64,000 bases of DNA from Epiperipatus broadwayi (GCA_028023455.1 JAQFVV010000565.1:126001-190000); one strand, 5' to 3'. Positions 46,926-59,039 are shown, numbered from the stretch's first letter. A program made the numbers and translations. Notes: a model not told the origin generated them from the sequence alone.

Positions 46926-47319
46926 TGAGACAATAATAAATTTATGTTTTTATTATACATATTAACTTAATGCCAATTTTTCTTAAAATAACATTATTTT
47001 ATCCATATGGATAAAAACCATGTACACACATATGTATATATAGAGAAAAGCCAAAATATAAAGACAATTTATTTAATTATCAACAATGCCTTTATTAAGA
47101 GTAAATAGTTTAATCAAACTTGCATTCATAATATTTTATTATTAGTGCGTATCAGACTTTGTATGGTTAAGTGTAATGGTTGACGTTCAGAGAATGGAGA
47201 ATAAGGTCCATGGATCTACTACATTTTTCATCATTTCAGGTGTTTAAATTTTTTTATGAAACATACTAACCAATAAAACCATTGATTATTTATGTTTAAT
47301 ACTTATAAGTGTAATAAAC
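46926..47319. other. Region with a SINE C-like relic
   Basis: Bases about 47140-47290 resemble SINE C ('gcgtatcagactttgtatgg', 'catttcaggtgtttaaa'). The rest is unassigned. Confidence 0.35.
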
Positions 47320-47490
47320 TGGGTTTAGGCAATCCCAATATAGATGACAATCACCAATCTCAACCTGATATTAAGGCAACCTCTTTTTAACAATAAAGGT
47401 GGATTGTTATAGAGGTTGCCTTGACAACAGTTTGAGATTGTTAACTGTTATTTATATTGGGACTGTTCTAAGTGTTGACTGGTTTCTAAT
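47320..47490. mobile_element. SINE A 3' body as a hairpin
   Basis: Minus and plus copies of the SINE A body ('gccttgacaacagtttgag', 'attgggactgtt', 'agtgttgactggt') face each other around 'acaataaaggtggattgtta'. Confidence 0.65.
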
Positions 47491-47717
47491 GATTATATAT
47501 ATATCATATAATGGCTTCTCTTGACCAATTTCTTTGCAAAGGTATTAACAAACTTATCGTTATTATATGGAGCACATTATTAGTTTTGAATTAAGTGATG
47601 CTTAATTATATTATTATAGAGTGTTACATTGCTTAGGAGCTAAATTTATAATTTTACTTCCAAAATAGTAAATCCTACCAGAACATTTTGAAGTTTATAT
47701 CAATACTTTTTTTTCAA
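47491..47717. other. Unassigned spacer
   Basis: Nothing recognised. Confidence 0.4.
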
Positions 47718-47812
47718 TGTGTTATAGCATTGGCTGGGAAGCGAACCTGCTAACCCAGGACAACTGCTTGTAAGGCAGTTGAGTCAACCTCTCGACCATC
47801 AATGCTTGACAG
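47718..47812 (-). mobile_element. SINE A tRNA-like head
   Basis: The minus strand has an A-box-like 'ggtcgagaggttgac' and a B-box-like 'caggttcgcttccc', followed by 'gctataacacattg' and an A-rich run. About 93 bp only; the body is missing. Confidence 0.65.
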
Positions 47813-48048
47813 TTTACATCAATACTTGATGTTAATTATAATGCTTTAATCATTTTATTAATCAATAGTACATGTATTTAAATTTAAGTTTTGAATGTTG
47901 AATTTTCATTGGTTTTTTTAAAAAATTATCTCACTCTTAGATATAAATTTTTGATTATTCTCCTTCAACAAACATATTTCAAATAGAGAGGTAGAGCACA
48001 TATTCCTCTTTATTCTTATTTCTTTAGAGTGGCTCATCATAGTCATAA
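47813..48048. other. Unassigned spacer
   Basis: Nothing recognised. Confidence 0.4.
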
Positions 48049-48300
48049 GATCATCATCATCATTGTCAACTACTATCTGGCCATTGCAGAATGAAGATTG
48101 CCCAAGTTTAATCTAGTTTCTGATCCACAACCTGTTTTCTCCACATTAACAATAACACACTTTTTTATTTCTTCCACTCACCTCACATGTGATCTTTTTC
48201 TGGGTCTTTTTACGATCTCACAGTATTTTATTTAAAACTTCAGCTGTTTATCTATTGCTCATTACCCTAGAAATATGTTCAGCCAACTTCATTTTATGCC
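48049..48300 (-). mobile_element. RTE 3'-end fragment, old
   Basis: The minus strand matches the terminal 250 bp of the RTE family with many differences and the GAT tail at 48049. Confidence 0.65.
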
Positions 48301-48864
48301 ATTACAATATACATCACATGCAGACTGCTTGGGTTAATGTTTTATAACAAAATTTTAACCATAGACATTTAAAATATTTTGATTATATTTATATACTCAT
48401 TGCATTTTTATCAATTATGAATAAATAATACCATCAATTTTAGAACTGGTTAATATCCCCAATAATTCAAACACCATTCCTAGATTTCATAGGACACTAA
48501 CGGGGCATTTTTATTTGACTTAATATTAAAATGAAACTTAGAATTTGTATTGCTATTTCTTTTATTGAATACATAATTTTAGTCAATGTCTTTTATTCTC
48601 ACAGTTTTTTCAGAGTAATGATGTTTTCATTGCTGACATTCAATTCTAAGTATTGCTAGCTGGAAAATCTGCTAATTGACTTTCCTGGTCTTTGTAATAT
48701 CCCTTTCAGATGATGTTTTGTCTCTTATCCATTTCTTTTTTTAAACAATCTACTTTTTTATTGAGATAATTCTTCAATAAATACTTGCATTAACAATTTT
48801 AAAATATCTTTTAAAGTATCATATAATCTCTTTATTAGTAGTAATATTATGTTTTTAAAACAGG
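48301..48864. other. AT-rich unassigned region
   Basis: Nothing recognised. Confidence 0.45.
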
Positions 48865-49115
48865 CAATACAGTAGTGCCACTCAGTGCCAACCAGAGAAA
48901 TCAATGGATGCCAGAAGGCTAGTGCATAAAACCCCTATCAAATGCCTACTCAACCAATATCCCCAGATTAATTTCTGGCTTATGGCCTTCGTCAGTGAGA
49001 AGCTTTGGATCTGAGAGCACTGCAGCTAGATCTTAGGATGTAATGCAACCCTCCACATTATTCTTGTTGGCACTGAGTGGCACTACTGTACAGAGAGTTT
49101 TGCCTGTTTTAATAA
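48865..49115. mobile_element. H2 element (-) with short inverted 3' end
   Basis: The minus copy runs about 48865-49062, and a plus-strand H2 3' end ('gcactgagtggcactactg') closes the unit at 49062-49115. Ribozyme at 48953-49010(-): CUGACGA and GAAA are intact, stem II keeps GGC/GCC with an A-A mismatch at the base, and the cleavage site is AUC. Weak activity is conceivable. Confidence 0.65.
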
Positions 49116-49890
49116 CAGTTATGTGCTAGCATAAGAAATAGTGATGATGTGGTATTAATATTATGTTTTAGAAGATGTTGCCTTATAAGATATTGCCTGA
49201 TGTAGTGTATTCACGTGAATGTTTATCAGCATCAGGAGAAAATAATAAACAATATATATATAAGGGATAAATAATGTACCATCACTAGCAATAATCATGA
49301 AGATGCAGCAGTAGATTTAAAAGATGTATCAAATGTAGGGCATAATATAAAGACATTCAATATTTCATCTGTAAACATAAACTGCAGTAAGAAATATGTA
49401 AAAACATTCTGCAATTATTAATTCAATTCTGAAATCATTAAATCAATTCTTATCATCATCAATGCACCGGGCCATCTTGGTACCTTGAGTATACTGACCA
49501 TCAGTAAAATAATGATTGTCTTAAAGCATATAATGTGTTTGGGTGTTAAAGGTGATCTTCATTACCTTAGTGTCTTCCAAGTAATTCTAAAGAGATGATA
49601 TCCATAAAACATATATTGTTATGACCAAACTAAGTTTGGGATTGCAAGGACTCTGATTTCTGGGAATAATAAAACACACTCATATAAAACATCACTGGAA
49701 TAACTTCAGACAATGATCAATACATTTATTGATTAGAAATAATCATCATCATCATCATCATCATCATGATAAAAAGTTTGTTAAATTAGTTTAATACAAA
49801 TAAATCATTCTGGTTTGGATTTGCAAATATCAGATATTTCATATGATGACTAATTAAATTATATATGCAACATTATTTAAATTTTAGTTT
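49116..49890. other. Unassigned region with ATC microsatellite
   Basis: (ATC)n at about 49741-49767. No other feature. Confidence 0.45.
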
Positions 49891-50004
49891 ACTCATATAC
49901 AAATTGTAAATATAGGGGATTTGAACTCAAACTTTCAAGCCACTTCAACAATCCACACTATCTCATACTACTGATACACATGACTACAAATGCAGAAAAG
50001 ATAA

Positions 50005-50063
50005 ATAATCACCAATATAAATATTTCGTGCTGAACCAGCACTCATCAGTTAGTCCAGATTAT
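50005..50063 (-). ncRNA. Type I hammerhead ribozyme (H1, intact core)
   Basis: On the minus strand CUGAUGA (50043-50049) precedes stem II GUGCU/AGCAC, then GAAA, a minimal stem III (AU/AU), and UA as the cleavage position. Stem I is ACUAA/UUGGU (one G-U), then a 5' UGG bulge, then AUAAUC/GAUUAU. All core positions are canonical and stem II starts with G-C. This is the best H1 ribozyme. Confidence 0.82.
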
Positions 50064-50474
50064 GATTACTCATATATATATATATATAATTAGTGCTCAG
50101 TTTATATTAAGATATATATATATATATATAATTAGTGCTCAGTTTATATTAAGATAGCAAATCTTCATACTTTAATGAACAGGCTTCAATCTACTCCAAC
50201 ATCTAACTCTTCAGCCACCATTAAAAATCTGATGATAGAATTCCCAAATCTCATGCTGATGCCAATATTGTTGTTATTCCCATGTTGACCTCAAGTCACT
50301 CTGAGTCCTCATGTATAGGACAGTTAAATACATAGAAGAGGGATGGGCAGAATGCAGGCTTAATATGTAAGATTTGAAATACCAGGCACTCTTCTACATA
50401 GAGCCGAATTGTAAATATAGGATTTGCTATCTTAATATAAACTGAGCACTGATTGTATATATGAATCTAGGATG

Positions 50475-50534
50475 ATAATCTGGACCAACTGATGAGTGCT
50501 GGTTCATCATGAAATATGTATAATTGGTGATTAT
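50475..50534 (+). ncRNA. Hammerhead ribozyme (H1, plus copy)
   Basis: CUGAUGA and GAAA are intact and stem I is perfect. Stem II (GUGCU with AUCAU) has one mismatch and a G-U closure, and an extra A lies near the cleavage position. Reduced activity is likely. Confidence 0.65.
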
Positions 50535-50690
50535 TTATATTTTCTGCATGTGTGTGGTTATGTGTATCAGCAGTATGAGATAGTGTGAATGGTTGAAGTG
50601 GCTTGAAAGTCTGAGTTCAAATCCACTATATTTACAATTGGGATTCAGGTATAAGAGTGTCTGGTATTTCAAATCTTACATACACAAATT

Positions 50691-51829
50691 ACAAGTAGCA
50701 TTAAATAACGTCCACACTCACATCTGTATCTAACGATATAAACTGTTTCATTCCTTAATAAAACAATAAATATTACTTTGTCTTAATGAAATACAAATAA
50801 TTAAATGTTAACGTATACATAATACGTGAATATACATATGCGTTTTTTTTTATTATTTTAGGTTTCAATTTTAATTATCTTTATCTTATAAGCTTATCAT
50901 TACTCATACCTTGAAAATTAACATCTTAAAATAAACATTACTTTTTTGAAAATCTTCTTAACAGTTCTTTTGTTTTCAACTTTTATTCGCTTTTCTGGAA
51001 AAGAAAATTATCCTAATAGATTATTTTTTTGCTATAAAACAAATCTCAAGAAATGAACAGGATATGTACTAGAGACAGAAGATTTCGTTCATAATTGTTT
51101 TTGCACATATCTACAAAATTGCATATAAGATTTAGCATTGGAGTCTCTCAAGATTACGTTTGCCTTTTGATTACCAGATAGATGAGATAAATCCTGGAAA
51201 CATCTGTATGGTTTTATGAATTTTAGTCAGGTAAGTGATAGCACCACAGAAAAGGTCTCCCATTCTTTCTCTGGGGGTTCAAATGCAACCATGGAAACTT
51301 CGAAGCTCTGTACTATCTACCTTATTTTAATTTGCACCAAAGAAATGCAAAAGAATTTAAAAACAGAAAGATTAAGCACAGTTTTTCATTTTGAATATAA
51401 AAAAAACCCAACGTAATTACCATTATTGTGTTTTTTAAAGTCTATAAATCCTTTGAGTAAAAGAAACAAAAACAGATTATAGGATTAGTTATAATCAATG
51501 AATATTATTAAAAAAAAACTTTTGTTTTATCCAAAAATATTTTTCTTTGTTATATTATGAATTTAAGTTTTTTTTTTTCTATCAATATTGGAAATAGATT
51601 AAATAAAATATTTGTAGTAAAATAGAAAACTTTTTATATTTGATTTTAAATAATTTAGTATTTTAAAAAAGATTATCATTCTATCAATATTTAAGTTATT
51701 CCATATTTTATTTCAAATAATTTATATATGTAAATTTTGTCTGTGTTTATTTCTATTTTTCATGCCTTAAATATACATGCACACCCACTGTTGCACGCTA
51801 TGAAATGTCACTATATACATATACATATA
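50691..51829. other. AT-rich unassigned region
   Basis: Nothing recognised. Confidence 0.5.
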
Positions 51830-52025
51830 TCATTAAAACCAGTCAACACTTAGGCAACCTAATATTAATAACAATCAACAATTTCAAACTGTTGTCAAGG
51901 CAACCTTCTTTTAACAATAAAGGTGGAATCCCACGTTTATTAATGGTTCAATATACTTATATAGACAGTAAAGATTGCAACTTGACCACAGGGATTGAAA
52001 TTATTGATACAAAAAAGTTTAAATA
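51830..52025 (-). mobile_element. SINE A body without tRNA-like head
   Basis: Same body as the complete copy at 52165-52425, including the flanking 'ttgcaacttgaccacag' segment, but the tRNA-like head is replaced by about 45 bp of other sequence. Confidence 0.6.
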
Positions 52026-52164
52026 AACTCTTTAAACAGATAAATATAACCTGTTCTCAATTCAGATTAATAAATAATCAATTATTACAACTGCAATTAT
52101 AATTTTCAAATTGCATTCAAAGTATTATTTAAATAATAAGTGTAATAATGCTCAAAGCTAAATG

Positions 52165-52425
52165 GGTTTGTAAGTAATCATTAAAATCAGTCAACACTTA
52201 GACAATCCCAATATCAATAGCAATCAACAATCTCAAACTGTTGCCAAGGCAACCAACTTTAACAATAAAGGTGGAATCCCACTTTTATGTATTGTCTAAT
52301 ATAATGTGTCAAAGCATCGGCCGGAAAGCGAATCCCGGGACAACTGCTTGTAAGGCAGCTGTGCTAACCACTCGGCCGCCAACGCTTGCAACTTGACCAC
52401 AGAGATTGAAATGATTAATATGAAG
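52165..52425 (-). mobile_element. SINE A, complete copy with cloverleaf-like head
   Basis: On the minus strand a tRNA-like head (52316-52387) is followed by 'aatacataaaagtggg', the body and the 3' end 'agtgttgactgattttaatg'. The head folds as a tRNA: seven-pair acceptor stem (GCGUUGG/CCGAUGC with wobbles), CUGC/GCAG anticodon stem with loop CUUACAA (anticodon UAC, Val type) and a T arm with AUUCGCU loop. Because the body follows without a terminator, it is read as a SINE. Confidence 0.7.
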
Positions 52426-52867
52426 AAGTTTATATATATATATATGTAAGTAAAATAAATTACCCATTAAACAATTTACTGTTATTATAATTTAAAATTT
52501 ACATATATGCAAATGATTCCCAAAATATATTTTGCTTGAGTTTCATATTTTCCCAAATTCCTTATACTGTTATTTTTTTTTTTTTAAAAGTATTTATTGG
52601 CATATATTTCACAATTTTTTTTTAATAATGCCATATTTTTTAATGTGTGCTTATTCACAATAAACACATTTCAATAAATAGATAAATTATTATTAATCAA
52701 ATTAGTTGATCAAAAGGCATTTTTAAAGGCATTGAGGTACTTTTCTATCATTGATTGTAACATCATATTTGAAATGTAACATTAAACCATTAATTACACA
52801 CAGAATCATAAAACTTGCACAAAAAATAGATTATTATATACCTATATGAATAATATTATAGATCATT
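52426..52867. other. AT-rich unassigned region
   Basis: Nothing recognised. Confidence 0.45.
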
Positions 52868-53180
52868 ATCATCATCATGCTTGTAACTATTATCAATCCA
52901 CTTCAGAATGAAGGTATCTCCAAGTTCAATTTACTTTTTTCAATCTCTAGCCTTTCTTCTTCACATCACTCCTGCACACTTACTTATTTCATCCAACCAT
53001 TTCACATGTGGTCTTTTTTCTGATTCTTTTATAATCTCTTGGAATTCAGTTTAAGATTCCAACTGTCAATTTATTATCTCTCTTCAAGCAATATGTCTCA
53101 CCCAATTCCATACCAATCTCTTAATTCTTTTGAAAATGTCACTAATACCTGTTTGTTCTCTTATTCATGTATTTCATTTT
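52868..53180 (-). mobile_element. RTE 3'-end fragment, old
   Basis: The minus strand matches the last 300 bp of the RTE family with frame-disrupting changes. Confidence 0.7.
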
Positions 53181-53254
53181 TGATTTTTCTTTATTATATA
53201 TATTTGTAATTATATATTGGATTTTTGCATCATCTAGAAATAACTGTTAAATGT

Positions 53255-53580
53255 CTTTAGAAGATTTCTAATGTTATTTAAACTGTTCAAATATATACAA
53301 ATGTTAGGAATAACACATAGATTAGCATATAACACAGTCTTTTATGTGATTAGATAATTACCTTAATTCAATATTCATGAATCTAAATATCTCAACATTG
53401 ATTCCCATGCTAGCACTTATAACTTATCAGGTCAGCCACACTTGAAGAAGAGAGAACAATAATGCTACATAAAATATTGTGCTGAATACAAACCTGGGTG
53501 CTAATAACAACAGTTGGATGTATTTGAAAAAGTCAAATAAAAATTGAAATTTCCTAAAAACTGTTAATAATTAATTTTAG
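53255..53580. mobile_element. SINE B, head-to-head inverted pair
   Basis: Minus arm (about 53255-53360) and plus arm (about 53380-53580) share 'cttgaagaagagagaa' (plus), 'gttggatgtatttg' and the A/T-rich tail. Middle sequence resembles the 43.4-kb pair. Confidence 0.6.
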
Positions 53581-53779
53581 ATAATGGAAACCATTCAATA
53601 TATATTACAAGTAAAATAAGAATTAAAGCAACCAATATTATTAATGTATTTGCACATAAATAAGTTTAAAGTTCATATCCAAGATTAAAAGAAATGGGCA
53701 GGATTGGTATTAAACCACTAAAAATCACATGATCATTATTCTTTATGCTTACACGAGCGGTTTACACAGAGGCAAAAAC
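53581..53779. other. Unassigned spacer
   Basis: Nothing recognised. Confidence 0.4.
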
Positions 53780-54060
53780 TCCTCATACAGTAGCATCACT
53801 CAGTGCAAGCCAGAATAATTAATGGATACAGGAAGGTTTATGCTTAAAATCCCTATCTATTTCCTACTCATCCACTATCCCCAGGCTAATTTCTCTTTTA
53901 TGGTTTTCATTAATGAAGAGCCTTAGATCTGAAAGCACTCATTGATGAAAGCTACAAGCTAGAAACTAGTGTGGGAATACTAGATAGGGATTTTATGCAC
54001 AAACCTTCCTAAATCCACAGATTTACTCTGGCTTGCCCTGAGTGACACTACTGTATGATA
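53780..54060. mobile_element. H2 element, inverted pair, decayed
   Basis: The minus arm (to about 53940) and plus arm (53941-54060) are truncated at the centre. Ribozyme cores read UUAAUGA and UUGAUGA, with GAAA retained; both are mutated. Confidence 0.65.
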
Positions 54061-54957
54061 TGTAATTATTTTTAAGCTGAAAAAATATTTATTGAAAAAT
54101 GGCCTTGAATAAGTGCTGCCTAGAAAACTTGTGATACTTATAAAATAAATCACTAAAATGGTGTATGGAATTTGTGCAACTGATAATATTCGGATCATTT
54201 GAAATACATCTTGGAAATCATTATGCATGATGTTTTCTAAATACTTCAACTGTGTATTAGAAATATAAAATTATTATTATATATATATATTCAAAGTTAT
54301 ATATATCACATGCTAACAACCAAGCTTATCGACACCAGGAATATTTAGTCTGTTGTCAAGATGATGTCTATATCTAAATAAAAGCATAATCAAATGTTAA
54401 AATTTCAGTCTTAAAAATTGGCCACAATGGTGTCTTCTTTATAAAATTTAAATAATAATCAATCTTAAATACTGAAATAGACTACTAAAAATAAAGAAAA
54501 TTTTTTATTTGACACATGAAACGAAGATTTTGTCCCTTATATGAATCTCTCTAACCTGTTTCCTCTTTTACAATCACATGATCAACTACAGTATAGAAAT
54601 TTCTCTTAGTGGACATTATTTAAAATATACAATAAACACATAAATAATACTACATATATATACAGAAAAATGAATAAATATAGAAACTTATTGAATTTAA
54701 TGCACCACTATAAACCAACCAGACTATTCTATCCAAGGCAGTAGTCAGTAGAAATTTTATATACTTATCTATGAGGATAAAAAAAGAAATGATACAAAGA
54801 GAAAAAATAAAGAAACTGAATTTATTGTGCAAAATGAGCATATTATGAATCAGACAACCAAAGGCGTTCGAATAAGTAAAATAAATGGGCTTTTACAGTG
54901 AGACGTTATATACAGCTAATCGTGAGTATGAAGCTAACGCGTTAAAAGCATACTAGT
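54061..54957. other. AT-rich unassigned region
   Basis: Nothing recognised. Confidence 0.45.
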
Positions 54958-55050
54958 CAAGCATTGGTGGTCAAGAGGTCAGCGGCAGCTGCTTTACAAG
55001 CAGTTGTCCCGGGTTAGCGGGTTCGCTTCCCAGCTGATGCTATGACACAT
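54958..55050 (+). mobile_element. SINE A tRNA-like head
   Basis: 'tggtggtcaagaggtcagc' (A box), 'gctttacaagcag' (anticodon arm) and 'gcgggttcgcttccc' (B box), then 'gatgctatgacacatg' and an A run. Nearly the same as 62.13 kb. Confidence 0.7.
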
Positions 55051-55679
55051 GGGGAAAAAAAAGTATACTACGTTTTTAAAATAAATACTAAAGTATATAC
55101 TTTTAAATATTGTATATAATAATGGCAGAGGTTCAATCTATTATATAGATAGAATTATTTAAGTGAAAATATTTCTTTAAAGTGGAAAAAAAAAGATGTA
55201 ACTATTGTTCAACTCCTATAAATTACAATTATCTTTAAAGCCTCCTGTCTCTGATTCTAGTTAGTATCATTCATTATAGCATTTAGTTGGAATAGAAAAG
55301 GCTTTGTGGATTTAACTACCGTCAACAAACCAGGCAGTATTTACATCCCAATCAAATGCAGGCAGAGCCTCTCTTGCTGTTTCATTTATTTAAGATTAAA
55401 CTATTGATTTTAAATGAACTTCCTGAATCTAATTAACATTTCAGTCATTAGAATATAAAAAGAATTTAAGTTAATAAAATAAATTTCTAATTTAAAAAGA
55501 ATTTAATTTATCGAATATAAAATAATAATTAAAAATAATCAGATATTTCTCAATAACGGAAATCCATTTATGAGTTGAAAAGTAAATAGACCTGCTGAAA
55601 AAAAAAGTCATTTTACTGCTTATAATCTTTTACATATTTGTTTAAAATGAAACGATATGGTTATAAATTTTAAAAATGG
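55051..55679. other. AT-rich unassigned region
   Basis: Nothing recognised. Confidence 0.45.
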
Positions 55680-55810
55680 TGATTACAAACCTGGGTTGCC
55701 TATTTATGTGTTATTAAAGTTCTTTATATTATAAAAGTTTAAATAAAGTTTAAAATTTTCTATACATTCAGCATTTAACGATAGATGATGGAAATAGCCC
55801 AGAACATTAT
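55680..55810 (+). mobile_element. SINE B 3' fragment
   Basis: 'acaaacctgggttgcctatt', 'gtttaaataaagttt' and 'catttaacgatagatgatgg' match the 3' part of SINE B. A C10 run near 55842 follows. Confidence 0.5.
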
Positions 55811-56159
55811 CACAAGTGATTAGATTGATTTCGTCTTGCTCCCCCCCCCCCATTTTATAATAAGCAAATCGTAGCGACAATGAAAACTGTACTCTAGAAA
55901 TAAAAACCTAGACATTAATATTCAAATTAAGATTTATTATTATTAAAGAGTGATTAAAAACACGTCTAGGATTTAAATAAAAGTCAAAGACCAAACTACA
56001 GGAAATATTATACTTTCCTATCTCGAATCCTATATCTATGAAGGAAATGGTATCCAAATACAGAGCCTAGGATGAAGAATGTGATTAAAATACTATGAAA
56101 TATGTCGTAAAATTGTAAAATTTGCTACCATATTTTTCTGTTATAACAGCATAATTTTC
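55811..56159. other. Unassigned region
   Basis: Nothing recognised. Confidence 0.4.
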
Positions 56160-56540
56160 TGCTATCTTTATGCCATTTACTGTAAGCTTCAGGTAATAAT
56201 TAAAACAGGCAAAACTCTCTATACATATTGCCACTCAGTGCAAGCCAGAGTAATCAATGGCTTCCAGAAGGCTTGTGCATAAAATCCTCATCTAGTGCCT
56301 ACTCATCCAATATCCCCAAAGTAGTTTCTGGCTTATGTCCTTCATCAGTGAGGAACCTTGGATCTGAGAGCACTGCACTGCACAAGCCAGAAACTAATCT
56401 GGGGATATTGGATGAGTAGGCACTAGATGGGGAATTTATGCACAAGCCTTCTGGCATCCATTGATTACTCTGGCTTGCACTGAGTGGCAATATGCATAAA
56501 GAGTGTTACCTGTTTTAATAATAGTTAAGAGCACGCATAA
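56160..56540. mobile_element. H2 element, inverted pair with truncated plus arm
   Basis: The minus arm spans about 56160-56380, and the plus arm starts inside stem II at about 56381 and runs to 56540. In the minus ribozyme (56305-56363) CUGAUGA and GAAA are intact, but stem II is damaged (GGAC/GCC) and the site is UU. The two arms give near-identical minus and plus reading frames (shadows). Confidence 0.75.
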
Positions 56541-56589
56541 GAAATGGTGATCACGTGATGTTTATTCAGTTAATAATAATGGAAGCAAG

Positions 56590-57210
56590 TAATAGTACTC
56601 ATTGAATGCCTATTCTGTGCTATCCTACCTAATATCTCCAGACTAGTTTTAAGCATATGGCTTTCATTGATGAGAAATAGTGTGTCTTGAACTAGTGCTC
56701 CTGGATCTTTAGTATTTTATGTGCCCCCCTTGTAAACATCATTTACCTCTGTGTTATACCATCAATCTAAGCCAACTTGCTTGCATAGCTATGTAGATCA
56801 GAATTTAGTATAATCCAATAAAACATCATCTGACTTCAGCTTCCATATTGTTGTTATAGCAGCATAATTTTTTTTAATATAGGTCACTTACGGTAAGCTT
56901 TAGTAAGTGATAATAATTGTCAGATGATAGTGCACAATACATCATTATCATGTGCTGTCTTATCCAATATCTACAGACTAGTTTGAAAACCTATGGCTTT
57001 CATCAGTGAGAAGTTGTGGATCTTGGACCAGTTCACCTGGACCCTTAGGATCTGATATATTCTCCTTGAGACTATAATGGAAAAGCAAATAATAAGTAGT
57101 GGAAGAAGAGTGCATTAGATTCTAAATATGCAAGTGCATTGGACAAAAATCCAAAGCTTCTCAATGATGAAAGTCATAGGTTTGAAACTAATCTGGGGAT
57201 ATTGGATAGA
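56590..57210. mobile_element. H2-related copies (-, -, +), diverged
   Basis: Minus copies at about 56600-56760 and 56880-57080 and a plus copy at about 57085-57210 form another head-to-head set. They share an extra 3' extension ('cataattttttt', 'taagctttagtaagtgat') with 56.16 kb and 59.1 kb, suggesting a subfamily. Cores: AUGAUGA (+), CUGAUGA with damaged stem II and CAAA (-). Confidence 0.6.
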
Positions 57211-58164
57211 GCCGCAAAGAATAGAGATATGATAAGCATTATCATCTTACATCTATTACTACTTACTAATGCTTACAGTGGGTGGCAGAGATATGATACT
57301 GCTATAAGAGCTATATGTAAGCTGGGTCATGTGATAAAGTCAGGTGATATTCTGCTATGTGGTAATGTTTCACATAGAAACAGTCATGCCATTGTTTTAT
57401 TTACAAGTTTAGTGATTGGTTACTGCATTCACTATGTTTCTAATTGCCATTAGCACTATCTGCGTACCAATATTTCAATGGGTGAATGATGCATGAGATT
57501 AGAGTGAATGCAGAGCCATGCTTTATGCAACAGATTATACAACTTATAATCCAATAATGACAACTGACAATATTGATGTTGTTAACTTGTTCAATTTGTG
57601 ATTGATGATGAATTAATAATTTTTTTCTTCATGCCCATGAGTTATTGTGAATATAGGTAGTAAATAATAAAAATCTCAACATAAATTTTCTATGTTTCAA
57701 AATTTTCATTAATATATCACTCATATTATTACATCGTAACCACTCGCTAATGTGTGGTATTGTTTGACTGTATGTTTTGATAGATAGTTATTGTATGAGG
57801 GATTTAATGCATAATCAATTCTAAAAAACTTTAAACATCTCAAAAATAAATTAAAGTGGCAAATAATCTAGTTGAATTTAATAAGCCATAATTTTTCACA
57901 ATTTTATTCAACAATAATAATTAATATACTTCCACTATATATTGGGTAGATATTTTAATTTATATGCTATGTAAATTAAAAATTTAAACATGTTGCCAAT
58001 TGGATGATATATTTTTTATGGCTACAAAATCTTCATTCTTAGTTATCATGAAATGGAAGATTTTGGAGCTAAAAATCAATGGATTGGGTCATCAATGCTG
58101 TTACTTTTAGTATGATATCTTCTTACAAGCTGTTTGGTTATTATATAATGTTAAATACAAACAA
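57211..58164. other. Mostly unassigned; SINE C-like relic near 58.05 kb
   Basis: Bases about 58040-58140 contain 'ggattttggagc' and 'tggattgggtcatcaatgct', like the first, diverged units beside the 83-bp array. The rest shows nothing. Confidence 0.35.
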
Positions 58165-58410
58165 AAGACTGAAGTGGAGTTGGGCTGGACATATTGCTAG
58201 AAGAGATTATAATAGATGGACAATTGAAATTTTAAACTGTATTCCAAGAGTAAAAGACCCAGAAAGAGACCATGTGTGAGATGGATGGATGAAATAAGAA
58301 AGTGTGCAGGGATGATGTGGAAAAGAGAAGCTAAAGATAAGAAAAGATGGATTGAACTTGGAGAGACCTTCATCCTGCAGTGGATTGATAATGGTTGATG
58401 ATGATGATGA
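58165..58410 (+). mobile_element. RTE 3'-end fragment
   Basis: The plus strand reads 'RLKWSWAGHIARRDYNRWTI', then a small deletion in the proline/arginine-rich segment, then the end of the RTE ORF and a (GAT)n tail. It is the only fragment of this family on the plus strand. Confidence 0.8.
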
Positions 58411-58724
58411 CAAATAATTATAAATATAGAAACATATTTGTATAGAAAGTTATCATTGTAATGCGTTAACTTTAGATTTTAGTTTATATAGATATTTCAT
58501 ATATTTAAAATCTTTTGAATTTATACCAACACTCAATAAATTCTTGATCATAAGAAGGACAAAAAAATACATTTAAAAATAAGGATTTTTAATTATGAAT
58601 ACTTTTGAATTATCTTGTATATTTATTAGCTTACTATTTTTACAACATAAACTTCCTTTTTCTTGCAATATTTATACCATCTAGTGAAAATTTCTAGCAA
58701 ATATTAGATTGCAGATTATAGTGC
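58411..58724. other. AT-rich unassigned region
   Basis: Nothing recognised. Confidence 0.4.
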
Positions 58725-59015
58725 TTAATCAATCCCTATTCACTGTTGTCCTATCAAGGAAGCCCAGACTAGTTTCTACCTTTCAGCTTTCATTAGCAAG
58801 AGACTTTGGATCATAAAGCAGTGAACTAGAATTTTTGGATTGGATTCCTCTAGCAGACACTTTTTACTTCTTTGTTGTACTACTATGCTATTAGTTCAAA
58901 TTAAAAAACTAAGGTTTTCAATCTAAGCCAACATTATTGTATAGTTGTATAAATCCAAAACCAGTTAAGTAACTACTTATTATGGTGTCTTTAGTTTCTT
59001 TAACAAGTACAAACA
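58725..59015 (-). mobile_element. H2 element, near full length, decayed
   Basis: The minus copy extends to the H2 5' end ('tggtgtctttag' at 58984, plus strand). The ribozyme core is CUAAUGA with an intact GAAAC and GUC. Confidence 0.6.
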
Positions 59016-59039
59016 TCTGTATTCTCTGGTCGGGATTGG

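Larger units (their letters stand above)
49891..50690. mobile_element. H1 element: tandem junction plus inverted copy
   Basis: A minus-strand unit (about 49891-50372) is joined at 50372/50373 to the 3' end of another minus-strand unit (50373-50424). This makes a head-to-tail junction in which the 'ggtatttcaaatctt' end meets the 'acatattaagcctgc' start. A plus-strand copy (50425-50690) then follows. Inside, a 30-bp block around 'attagtgctcagtttatatt' with (TA)n is duplicated (about 50074 and 50106). Head-to-tail dimers are the signature of retrozymes whose RNAs circularise. Confidence 0.72.

Noticed and set aside
52316-52387. Genuine tRNA-Val gene
   Set aside because: The sequence is continuous with the SINE A body and recurs with it elsewhere; there is no terminator directly after the head.
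56228-56490. Two nearly identical 63-codon frames on opposite strands
   Set aside because: They arise from the two arms of an H2 inverted pair and the element is non-coding.
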